Below, piece after piece: positions 24,401 to 34,975 of a DNA stretch of 64,000 bases (position 1 is its first letter; the number at the start of each line of letters is the position of its first letter). This stretch comes from Rhizophagus irregularis. Lineage: Eukaryota > Glomeromycota > Glomeromycetes > Glomerales > Glomeraceae. The stretch lies in NCBI RefSeq assembly GCF_026210795.1, contig NC_089434.1, positions 2,480,001-2,544,000 of the forward strand, read 5' to 3'. A program made the translations under genes and the position numbers. Under the pieces are notes generated by a model, which saw nothing but the letters and a program-made list of their open reading frames with translations, made no database searches and had not been told where the DNA came from.

Positions 24401-27400
24401 TAAAAAAGTTTAACCAAAGCCTTACGAATCACCTCAAATAAAGTAATAGGACGTGTATTTTTAAGTTGGCATTTCCATTCATGCGGTTTAGGAATAGGAA
24501 AAACAGTAGCTTGTCTCCATAAATCGGGAATATTTGCTTCTGATAAACAGGCACAAATTAAATTGAAAAGCAAAGTAGAAGCAGAAGGACCTAGGTGTTT
24601 CAACATCTCATACGAGATCATAGAAGGACCTGAGGCTTTGTCATTAGGCATGGAGGAAATTGTTGAGGACCATTCATCAAGGGTAGGAGGATCCATTAGT
24701 GAATCAAAAATAGCTGGAGAAACATCAGCAAGTGGTGCATAAGCGTTAGACCATCGTTCAGGCAAATCCTGTATAGAAGAAGGAGTAGTAGAAGTAATTG
24801 GAACAAAATTTTGAAAATGTTCAATAACTTCTTGATCAATAGCATCTGGAGAAGTTAATAAAGTGGGTTGTGTTAGATGATCAATGAAAACACGATCAAG
24901 AACAATTCGTTGTCTGGTTCGTGACAAAGCAGAATCTATAAAAGTGGAAATATTATTGGTAAAGTTATCATTCCGAGCATCAATTTTAGCCTGAATAGAA
25001 GAGGCTTGAAATTCTTTTTCTTTTAGCAAAAGAAGACTTCGCAAAAGCAAAGTCATATTTTCTAGGGTTTGGAGTAAATTGGCAAAATCATCAATTCTTG
25101 CATCTCGAAGAAAGGGTGGAAAAATAATAGGTGTAACAAAGGTTTGTTTATAAAGGGATAAAATATTATTAAGACGTATATAATATAAAGACCACTTAGT
25201 TTCATGATGCATAGAGTATGAGATAGGGGTCTTATGAAGGGAACGGATAGTTTTAGCCACTTTGGACAAAAATCTATAAGACTGGCATAAACTTTCCAAG
25301 GCTTTAGGCTTCTTTGGAATATAAGTATTGCCCACAGTAACTGAAGGCAATGTGGAATTAGCAGCTTTGATAATCCTAGAATGAAGATATTCACATTTCT
25401 GATTGAGAGGCCAAGCGTCAAAAACAAGTGGATCAATTGGACATAATTTATCCAAATTATCAGCAAAAGCAGTCCATTGATCAGCAGAAATGGAGTCATA
25501 TTTGAAAACACGTCGAGTATTACGACCAAGTTGACGAACTCGTGCAGATTTAATAGCATCTGATAATAACGAAGCATCAAAATATGTAATAATAGGGTTA
25601 TGATCTGAAATGTGTAAATCGTGAGCATCAAAAATAGAAGCTGTTAACATATATTGGCGAAGAAGTGGACAAGACCAAACAAAGTCGATACGGGTAATAG
25701 TGTCCAAATGGTGATAAGTACCTAAGGTACCGGATAAATTAAGGGGGGTGCAATCCTCGTAATTATGAGAAAGCAAATAATGAAATAATTTGTGAATTCG
25801 TTTAGCAGCAACCTGAGGTTGATGCAGAAAGATAGGGTAATATTTATCCAAATTCATATTAAAATCACCGCAAATAGCATGGTGAAAATTTTGTGAAGAA
25901 GTTTGGGAAATTAAAGAAATTAATTGATCAATGACTTCATAACGAAGAACAAGATCATTTGTAGGGGGAATGTAGACGACAAATATACGCAATTTAACAT
26001 TGCCTTTAAAAAACAAGTCTACAGAAAGAATACGGGAGGAATGGGATTGATAAAATTGGACATGAGTGGCTAAAGAGTTATGTATAAATAAAGAAACACC
26101 ACCAGAAGAGCGGCCGTGTTTGGTGGAGTCCAAATCAGAATGAAAAGAAGTATAATCACAAACTCGTTTAGACAAAAATTTCATTTATTTAGGCGATAGG
26201 TGTGTATCAACAATACCGCCAAAGGAAACGTAATTTTGTAAAAAGAAAGAAGAAATTTGGTCCATTTTAAAGGAACCTTGACCAGGAGTTTTAAGACCAT
26301 TAACATTAAAAGAAGAAATGTTAAAAGAATTGGGAATGGGGGAAGTAGAGGAAGAGGAAGAAAATAAAGTAGCAGATAAAGGATCATTAAAAATATCACT
26401 AAAATCAACGGGGTTGGGGGGATTTCGCACAAAGGTATCATAATCTATGTGGTCATTCATCATTATAACACTATGATAGAAACTGCGGGGTGAAAGAAAG
26501 GGATAACAAATTAATCAGACGAAGTCATATTGACTAAGTCCGAGGAAGAGCCACCAGAAATGGAGCTAATAAATCTTTCAATGGAGCCAGATAAGTGATC
26601 AAATTTGTTATCTAAAGAGCGTTGAAATGAATAAATTTCAGCACGTTCTTTATTAATAGCAGCTTCATTAGCATTTTCGGAGATGGGGGAAGAAGAAATG
26701 GTGGAACGGGGAACAGGAACCGTTGGGGGAGGGAGAACCGAGCCGGAAGTAAGCCTGTTCGAAGTGGACGGGTTAGATTGTGTTATATAAGGGGGGTGCT
26801 TTGATGATTGTCAACAAGCATATGTGAAGAATTATTGGGATCAGGTGAAAGAACATCGTCCTGTAGATGCCCAAAAACATGACGTTCCAGCCGAGACATC
26901 CTCTGATCAGCTAATTCAAGAGCATGAATTCTAGTACGTACACTAGCCATATCTTCTTGAAGGCTTTTAAGCACCGAAAGGATCTCTTGAATTTGGGAAC
27001 AATTAGGATCCACCAAGGAAGGTTTGTGGCCAGTCGAGTTGGGAGTAACAATGTTATTACGTTGAGAAGTTGAAAAGGAAACTGAACGGTCTTTGCCTTT
27101 ACGTTCATTAGATCGAGGTCGTTGAGCAGATTGAGTAGAATTACGGAAATTAGAAGAATTAGGCGAAGAAGCATTATTGGTGGTATTGTGATTCCGTTCA
27201 GCATTTTTATCTGGATGGTTACGTTGTTGAGAATTAGAACGATCATTGGATTGAGAACGGGAACGATGTCTACTGCGATTAGCAGAAGAATTATTATTAT
27301 TAAATTGACCAATATTGAAACGTTCTTTCAAGTGTGCTACAGGATTGCGAGTGCGTGAGCGACCTCGAGAGTTGTTCAATGGGCATGCAGTAGGAGCGCA

Positions 27401-28129
27401 GCCAAGTTTGCCGCATCTGTGGCAAAGCTTGTTCGTATTTTCCGGAAGTTCCCACTGGAGTCGATGACCTTGCAAGGCGATTGATTGTTCCATTGCAGTG
27501 TCCATCATTTGTTGCGATTTAAAAGTGATGTAAGCCCATCGTTTAGGTTTATAAGAATTAAGAGACAGGGGATATTAACAGCCATAGCACCAACTGCTCG
27601 TACCAAGGGTGCTAAATGCACATCTTTTGTGTTAGGAGGGAGCTGAGATAAAACAGCAACGAATTCACGTCGCGATTTCTTTTGATCGGGTAAAGGAGCG
27701 TGTATAGTAACGTAAACAAGTAGAATAACAATAGATCGCCCACTGTTTATCCATAAAATGTTGGATGGAGGAGACATCATCATAAACGATACGAGCTTAT
27801 TGGACTTTAGCAATAGCACGTGTATGAAGGCGACAGGACTGTATGTTACCATACTTTTTGAAAAGAGCAGTAATATCATCTTTCTTGATGAAAAACGGGA
27901 TGTCAGTAATTTGAATTGCCCAGAGATCTTCATCAGTTCGGAGTTGTTGAGGGTCATGTAGAAAAAATCGGAGATCGGCAAGATCATCATGTTGGAGAGA
28001 AAGGCAGGCGTCACGTTCAGTAGTTGAATTAAAATGAATGACTAATCTTTTGAGGTCACCAGAACCAGACATGCGAGCACGGCCAGTGTAGGAGTGATAA
28101 CATCGGGAAATTTTTTAAGATGCAGAACT

Positions 28130-28680
28130 GCGGAGATCTGTAAAATTAGCAGATCTCCGCATTTTTTTTGTGAATTTATGCGGAAGTCTGCGATTTTGCA
28201 GATTTCTGCTTTTTATTTTTTACAAAATTATGCAATAATCTGCAATTTTGCAAGTTTCCGATTTTTTATGTATGCATTTCTGCGGTAATCTGCGATTTTG
28301 CAGATTTCCGCTTTTATTTTTTACAAAATTATGCAATAATCTGCAATTTTGCAAATTTCCGATTTTTTATGTATGTATTTCTGCTAAGGTTGCTTGTCTA
28401 AACCTCTTCAAAAACCTACGATTAGTTTCGTCAAAATTTTACTATAGATTTATTATAGTTTCGGCAGAGTTTCAGCAGTTTCGGCATTTATAATAAGTTT
28501 TAGCAGTTTCGCCTTTCTCCAAAGTTTCGCCAGTTTTTTAATATAACTTTAATATAGTTTCGGCAGAATTTCGCTTTTCGGCGAAACGCCATCTTGCCTA
28601 AACCCCTAGGTTTCGGCAAGCAACCTTAATTTCTGCGGTAATCTGCGATTTTGCAGATTTCCGCTTTTATAACTACTATA
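28130..28680. repeat. Subterminal hairpin and tandem repeats of Plavaka-2
   Basis: An 11-bp perfect inverted repeat (GCGGAGATCTG at 28130-28140 and its complement at 28150-28160) can form a hairpin 26 bp inside the left end. It is followed by tandem units of roughly 100 bp built from 'tctgcgattttgcagatttccgc' and 'aatctgcaattttgcaa'. The third unit is interrupted by the MITE at 28385-28628. Related 'gcagatctgcgcag' motifs mark the right end at 35,130-35,260. These are probable transposase-binding sites. Confidence 0.6.
28385..28628. mobile_element. 244-bp hAT-B-family MITE, copy 2
   Basis: The terminal repeats TAAGGTTGCTTG are perfect and the 8-bp duplication ATTTCTGC is exact (28377-28384 and 28629-28636). 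It differs from copy 1 at 7309 by only a handful of bases. It sits inside the subterminal repeats of Plavaka-2, so it is the innermost and youngest layer on this side of the nest. Confidence 0.93.
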
Positions 28681-28937
28681 TTACTAACTGAAGAAAACTC
28701 TGTACTAATACTAACTGACGGAAATCATGAGATAAATTGCTATTTTTTACAGTTTGTTTAATTGCTTTAATTTACTAGCAACCCGTAAGATATCATACTA
28801 TTAAAGACTTCCTCTTTTTGTCGATCTGAAAGGCTTTTCATAAAACTAGCGAAAAAAGCTAAAGTGGCGTTTTAGATATACTGTATGGATGATGAAACGT
28901 CATTTTTCTTTATTTAATACAATTTTATTTTGAAGAT

Positions 28938-31900
28938 TTAGAACATATATTTATTTAACAGAAAGCAATTTTCTTTGTTAAACCTCGGAATTATATGAAC
29001 CTTCTGATTGATAGATTCAACTGGAATAATGTTATATTCTTCAGTATAGTATAATTGGGAATAACCATAGACTATAGGCTCTATTGGATGAATGTCAAAC
29101 CAACGAACAAGAGCAAGTTCGTATGGCTCTTTATATGATCCTCGAAAGAATTTTAAAAATAGCAATACCTTAAAAAGAAATAATTTGTAAAGAACTACGA
29201 AGTAAAATCGTACTTACGAATTTTTAAAGTTCACTTACTTTTCCGTACCAAGCACCTTCGTCTTGTCCTTGATCCTCCGCATGAGTTACTGCGACATTGC
29301 TAAACCATTCTTTTCCTTGAAATTCACCCGTTGATCTTAGAATTTCTCCACTTTCTAGATGAACTGAATCATAAATTTTGATAAAAAAATCATTTTCTGA
29401 ATCTTGCGAGGATGTGTCTAAAAAAGTATCCAACGCTGTAATTATTTGTGCCAATCCTTCAATATAATTTGGATGTGGCGGATTTTCAGATTTTTTTAAA
29501 GATTTTATTTTTTCATCAATGGAGTCTAGATTTAATTCCCAAAGAATTTTTCCAAACCCTTCGGTTTTACGATGAATGACTTTCATGCCACTGGTAGTTG
29601 GAGTTAATTCTTTACGCTTTACCTGCAAAAATATTAATAGTTTAGTATTTATGGTTGGAGAAAAGTTAAAAAAATCTTATAAAACTTTTACTAACAGCGT
29701 TCACCAGTTGTTGCATCACGTGTTTTCTATTTGTTGCTCGATATGGAATTTTAATATATAATTTATGGAGCGTTTCGTAAGTCTCCGTTGATAGGCCATT
29801 CAGTGCACCATATTTGACAATGGCAGGTACTGAAATAATTAAATTAAATTAAAATTTGTATAAATTAATAGCCATCTTCAAATTATATTACCTGCATGAT
29901 AACGCCAACTATGCAGCTTTGGAAAACTGCAATCCGTAGTAGATAATGGGGAGAATATCCTTTTAAACTCTATGCACCAATCAATGATTGCTTCCTATTT
30001 TAGTTAGTAGTTAGATCATCTATTAACTTTTAAAGAAAGTTAATTTTTTTAAATTTTTTCTTCTTACTTCAAAGATATTCAGTTCATTTTCGGTATATGA
30101 TTCTTGTCTGCTCATAGTATACATTTTATTAAACTTCGTGTAAAGTTCACAAAGTTCTTTATAAGTTATTTCATTTTCTTCGCTGAAAATTTCATCCAAA
30201 GCAAAAATCGCTATCTTCATAATATGACGATAGTTTGATGCTGTCATTACTTTTAGTTGACCTACTTTACTTAACAATTTAAGGCCTGGAAAACGTGGAA
30301 TTTGTTGAAGACGTTCGTCGAAAATCTTCTGTAATTCCAACCCTCTGACCTTTTTTAAGATTTCCTGCGTAAACTCCAGTTGATATTTAAAAAGTCCAAG
30401 GTCGATATGATGCATACGGTCGGGAACGCACACTTCGTAAATATTCAGATTTCTGTAAAAAAATTTATATATGTAAAAAAATTTTTACAACGTCGTCATT
30501 ACTTATAAAATTTAGTGATATTTACGGAAATTCCCAGAAGGCATTTTTGACGTAATGTACAGAATACTCCTTTCCTTGTCCAGCGCTAACCATTTCCTTC
30601 ATATTTTCATGAGTTCTGGAAAGTATATCTTCTCGTGTAAGTTTCATATCGTTTAAGTTATTTTGCAGAACCATACAAGTATGGCATGGCATTTTACATC
30701 GCGCTCCTTTATATGTAGCGGTCACATCATCTGCTTCGAGCATATCTGCGAGAAAAAAAGAAATTCGTGCAGCAAATGTTTTCGCTTGTCCATTAATCCT
30801 AAAACATAACGTATCAGGTTTCTCCAGTAAAGGCCAAAGCATGATATTAAAGCATTTGTAAAATATTTCACGCTGCAAACTTCAAAAGACTTCGGTAGTT
30901 TTAATGCCTGAATCTTGAACTTTAGGCAAAAAACCTAAAAGTATTTTAGATTCTGGTAGGTTTCGAACCCAATTTGGAACATTTCCAAGCGTTAAAAATA
31001 CTGGATGGCCTGATGTCTTGCCCAGTCCATCGAAAGTGGTCCCATCTGAATATAAGATGATAGACAATAGGTGATTTAATGGCGGAAGAGTCTTCTCCGT
31101 TTCCAGCCACCAGTCGCCTTCATATGGCTCACCAAACACTCTTGTTTCGCTTCCATCATCCTAAGAATATAAACAACCAAAAATATGAGTGATGATCTTC
31201 AGTTTCTTTTTAGTTATTCATAATTATTAAATTTACCCTTTTTTTCTTTAGAATTCCCTTATAGACAAAATTATTAGCTACTTCTGGTCATTGCAGAAGA
31301 GCTTGAATAGCGCGAAATATAAGACGATAGTAGAGTGTAATGTCAATACCGCTGTAGGTTGAAACAACTTTTTCTTTGAAGTCTAATGAAGGTGAAGTTA
31401 TTTGATTGAGATGGTCTTTGCCATTTTTGGTTGATTTCGGTAATGGAGATTCTTCCAGATTGCTATATTTATTAAAGAATTTAATTATTTGATCTCCAAT
31501 TTTGTTAGATATATTACCCTCTACAATTAATCTCATGAAATCTCTGTATGCATCGTTTGGCCACTTTGCTACGCGTTCTGGTAGATTTTTTCCTTCAATA
31601 GCATCTAAAGCATCATCTAACGATGCTCCTTCAAGATCTTCAGGATCTAGATCAATGTTGTCGCATTTACTGGTATTTCTGTTCCCAACTCCTCAAAATT
31701 TTCTTCAAAAATTTCTTCAGCTCTCTCTTCTATATTTTCTGATTTTGATCTTTTTCGCAGATTATAACATGGTTCAGATTCTAAATTGTCTGCATCTTGA
31801 GTTGGAATTTCGTTGATTATTATATCCTCCATCTCACCAATATTATCATCTTGGTATGTGGATTTTTCATGCGAAGTAAATGTATCTGGCATTGTAATGG

Positions 31901-32099
31901 GTGTATTCCATAACTGAACATCATGTTCTGGCATAACCGCTGTTCTTGATGGTTGTCGCGAGAATCTTTGAACGTGTTCACTTGGTTCACTTGGTCGAGA
32001 AGTTGTTGTTCTTCCATGGTGTTTGGCATTAGCGTGCTGTCTCAAACCGCTGGGAGTTGAAAAATATCTCTTGCAAATTTGACATTTATATCTGACCAT
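28938..32099 (-). pseudogene. Plavaka-like transposase 2, multi-exon, degraded
   Basis: ATG 32099 starts with a C2H2 zinc finger (YKCQICKRYFSTPSGLRQHANAKHH), typical of Plavaka transposases. Downstream are SLDFKEKVVSTY, the DDE-type block ILYSDGTTFDGLGKTSGHPVFLTLGNVPNWVRNLP, GARCKMPCHTCM, and VPDRMHHIDLGLFKYQL (DxxHxxDLG). Introns lie near 31,220, 30,480, 30,010 and 29,640, and the last exon ends at 28938. A frameshift near 31,660 and TGA codons near 31,289 and 30,883 break it; both TGA codons can come from CGA or TGG by one transition. Exon borders are approximate. Confidence 0.72.
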
Positions 32100-32801
32100 T
32101 TTTCTTTAGAAATCAATGCGAGTTTAGAAATTAACGCAGGAAAATTTTTTTGATAGTTTCACGCGAGAAATATTTATGAAGATTTACTTTTGGTATATTT
32201 TTTTTTTACTGATTATCAAGCGAATATAAATTTTACTGATAATTGATTATTTTTGTTTACTGAAAGATAATTAATTTATTTACTGATTAGTAATTAATTT
32301 TTTTCATTTACTGATATTTTTAATTCGGGAGTAACTGATTTTTTTACCAATTCATTAACAATTAATTTATTTAATTTACTGATCCTTAAATATATTTTAA
32401 TTCAGGAGTAACTGATTTTTTAAAAAACTTCCGGCAAAACTTTTAACCTTACACAATTTTTCAATTATTTATAATGTAAGAATTTTTTCATTTTTTTTCG
32501 GTTGGCTGAATCGTCGCAATAATTAATTTATTTAATTTACTGATCCTTAAATATATTTTAATTCAGGAGTAACTGATTTTTTAAAAAAATTCCGGCAAAA
32601 CTTTTAACCTTACACAATTTTTCAATTATTTATAATGTAAGAATTTTTTCATTTTTTTTCGGTTGGCTGAATTGTCGCATATTTTTACATTTATATGAAT
32701 CTTAACAATTTTTTTTCAATTTTTCGAATTAATTGTTGTTTGAATTTTTCTCCGCAATATTTTTCCTATACAAATTTTACGAATTTAGAATTTAAGTGAT
32801 T
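32100..32801. promoter_or_regulatory. Divergent promoter region of Plavaka-2
   Basis: This is the AT-rich spacer between the two divergent start codons. It contains 'tttactgat' and 'gagtaactgatttttt' repeats, and a tandem duplication of about 160 bp (32361-32521 and 32522-32674, nearly identical) with a GC-richer core 'ttccggcaaaacttttaacc'. Duplication of a promoter block is likely; whether it alters expression is unknown. Confidence 0.5.
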
Positions 32802-34611
32802 ATGGCGTCTAAAAGGTCAAAAAATGCAAAAAACTCAAAAAAAAGAAAGCAAGCACTTGACGTTCCTGAAGGACAAAGAAGAAAACAAGCACTTGACGTT
32901 CCTGAAGGACAGAATGAAAGCTAACAAAATATATTTGCACAAATGTTATCAGGTAGTTAGTCGTCAAGATGCTGATATTTTGCAATTTAACATTATAATT
33001 AACTTTTGCTGAACGCCAACAGTAGAATCTTCAGAAATTCCTAAAGATCAGCGCACAGATCGTGAAAAATCACCTATTGGTCCTTTCGTACTCGTTACTC
33101 TATTTGATGTAGATCGTGGAAGATCTTTAGTTAAATCTGTTTCTTTTACTCCAGCAAATCGTGAGAAATCCTCAACAAATCGCGAGAATTCTTTAGTCAG
33201 GACTGCGCATACTGAAACTTCCGTTTCAACTACATTGACGCCATCTGTAACTCCTATGAGTTATGAAAGAACTTCGAGGACGCCAACTCCCATACTTAGT
33301 CCAATGCAAATTGACCTTGATAAAGAAATTGATTATTATAACGTCGATGACGATGATAACGAAGAACATAATGATAACCGTGATAAAAGTGATACCCGTG
33401 AGCCTTTACCAAAACCACATAATGTAGAGGGTGAACGTTACCTAACTGTGAAAGAGTTTAATTATGCCATGAATGCATTAGATGGAAAGGTAAACGCCAT
33501 CTACAAACTTTGTCGATATATTGGAGATCAGCAACAAAAAAGTATTCAAGATACGCAAAATGTTGCAAAAAGTGATGTATTAAGCGATGATTTCTGGAAT
33601 GTAAGTTAATTAAAAATTATCAACTTGATTTTAATCTAAAGATACTTATAATAACCAAATATCTTCACAGCGCGTTTATAAAAATGTAGCTAAAGAACTT
33701 ATTCCAACGTCTTTATATCCTTCGGATATAGAATACCGAAAGGCTTTAGAAACATATTTATCTAAACATGCAGAACATTACATTAAAAATATTGGGCAAA
33801 ACGCGTGGATTTCTTTATTTTCAGATAAGTTGTTGGCAGAGGTATGTGAAATATTAATAATCGTTAAAAAAAGGTATTTTTTTATATTTATTTAACTTTT
33901 TTTTAGATAAAAACTAAATGCAGAAGCAGGAGAAATGATTTTGCCGCAAGTATCAGGAGTGCCATGTTTTCCGTCTTTGGAGAACAGCGATTGGAACGCA
34001 TAGATAACAATTCTCCTTCTATGAAGATCGCTGAATGGAAACAGAATCAAAAAACGCGTAATGCGTTTTATGAACTTTTCAAAAATCACGATATTCTAAT
34101 GAAAATTGGCCATTCAGTTTTCAAACAGTATAGGGATAAAGAACTTCCTTTTACGCATTGTGCGTATATTTTATCAATATGTGACATCTTGTTAAATTCC
34201 AATAGCTATAGTATTAAGTGTAATGACAAGTCTGTTACGAAAAGAGTCGAATTTTTTCTAGTAAATAATTTTCGCAAATTTTCGCAGTTCTTTTAATCTT
34301 TTAATATTTTACAGATATTAATCTATAATTAATTAACAGCAAGCGTTTAGAAATAAAACGCAAATAACTCCTCGAATAATGGAGGAATTAGCTGAAAAAG
34401 AAGCGAAAGAAGTTAGTCAAAGAACTGATCAATACGAGTCAGCAGTCGCAGAAGAGAGCAGCGATTCAGTTGAAAATGAAAATTATGATGATTTTGTAAG
34501 TTAAAGTTATTATTTATGTTCGATTATACACTTAATTGAATTATTTTACTAAGCTAAATCATCATTTTTTTTTAGATTAATAATCTAGATTCGCAATTTC
34601 CTCAGGATTAA
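32802..34611 (+). pseudogene. Plavaka-2 companion gene, one premature stop
   Basis: Six exons (32802-32952, 33023-33600, 33671-33841, 33907-34260, 34340-34495, 34576-34611) fit GT-AG rules and total 482 codons in one frame. The only break is TAA at 32922-32924 (codon 41), one transition from CAA. The start is Lys-rich with a duplicated RKQALDVPEGQ. A Ser/Thr/Pro linker and an acidic patch follow, then a coiled-coil-like segment (LTVKEFNYAMNALDGKVNAIYKL) and a helical C-terminal half (SVFGEQRLERI, DKELPFTHCAYILSICDIL). No known domain is recognised. It holds the same genetic position as the RS protein of Plavaka-1, though I see no clear sequence kinship. Confidence 0.6.
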
Positions 34612-34975
34612 TTGTATTTCTTTGAAATACTAATTTTTTTATAATTCGTAATTTTATATTTTTTAATTGTATTTCTTTGAAATACTTTAATTTTTTTTAT
34701 ATCATTTTTTTTATATTCTTTAATCGTATTTCTTTGAAATACTTTAATTTTTTTATATCATTTTTTTTTTATATTCTTTAATTGTATTTCTTTGAAATAC
34801 TTTAATTTTTATATCATTTTTTTTATATTCTTTAATTGTATTTCTTTGAAATACTTTAATTTTTATATCATTTTTTTTATATTCTTTAATCATATTTCTT
34901 TGAAATACTAATTTTTTTATAATTCGTAATTTTATATTTTTTAATTGTATTTCTTTGAAATACTTTAATTTTTTT
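34612..34975. repeat. Minisatellite downstream of the Plavaka-2 companion gene
   Basis: About six imperfect units of 50-75 bp repeat the core 'tatttctttgaaatacttta' followed by 'tatatcatttttttt' and 'atattctttaat'. The array starts immediately at the stop codon of the companion gene, so it would lie in its 3' UTR or terminator. The minus-strand reading frame across it is an artefact of the repeat. Confidence 0.75.

Larger units (their letters stand above)
8530..26463 (-). pseudogene. LINE-A ORF2: endonuclease, reverse transcriptase, RNase H
   Basis: From ATG 26463 the frame shows endonuclease motifs (SSFNVNGL, GDFNMNLD, RIDFVWSC, ISDHNPI). The reverse transcriptase follows (ARxQATVFPIPKP-like start as WRQATVFPIPKPHEWK, GGSCRDPI, SQDISKAFDSVD, catalytic FMDD near 23,900). 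RNase H follows (YTDGS, EAAAIYAAL, YTDSQSS, KAHS..DFADSLA). Last comes a Cys/His cluster (CRSCEDHLEDFMHLFLCKKH, about 16,960). The hAT at 17334-21766 and the Plavaka at 8951-16691 interrupt it, yet the frame resumes exactly after each, with one TSD copy removed. In-frame stops occur at about 26,185, 24,037 (a Trp position), 23,605 and twice near 22,500-22,700. The C-terminus reads into a second frame ending at 8530. Confidence 0.85.
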
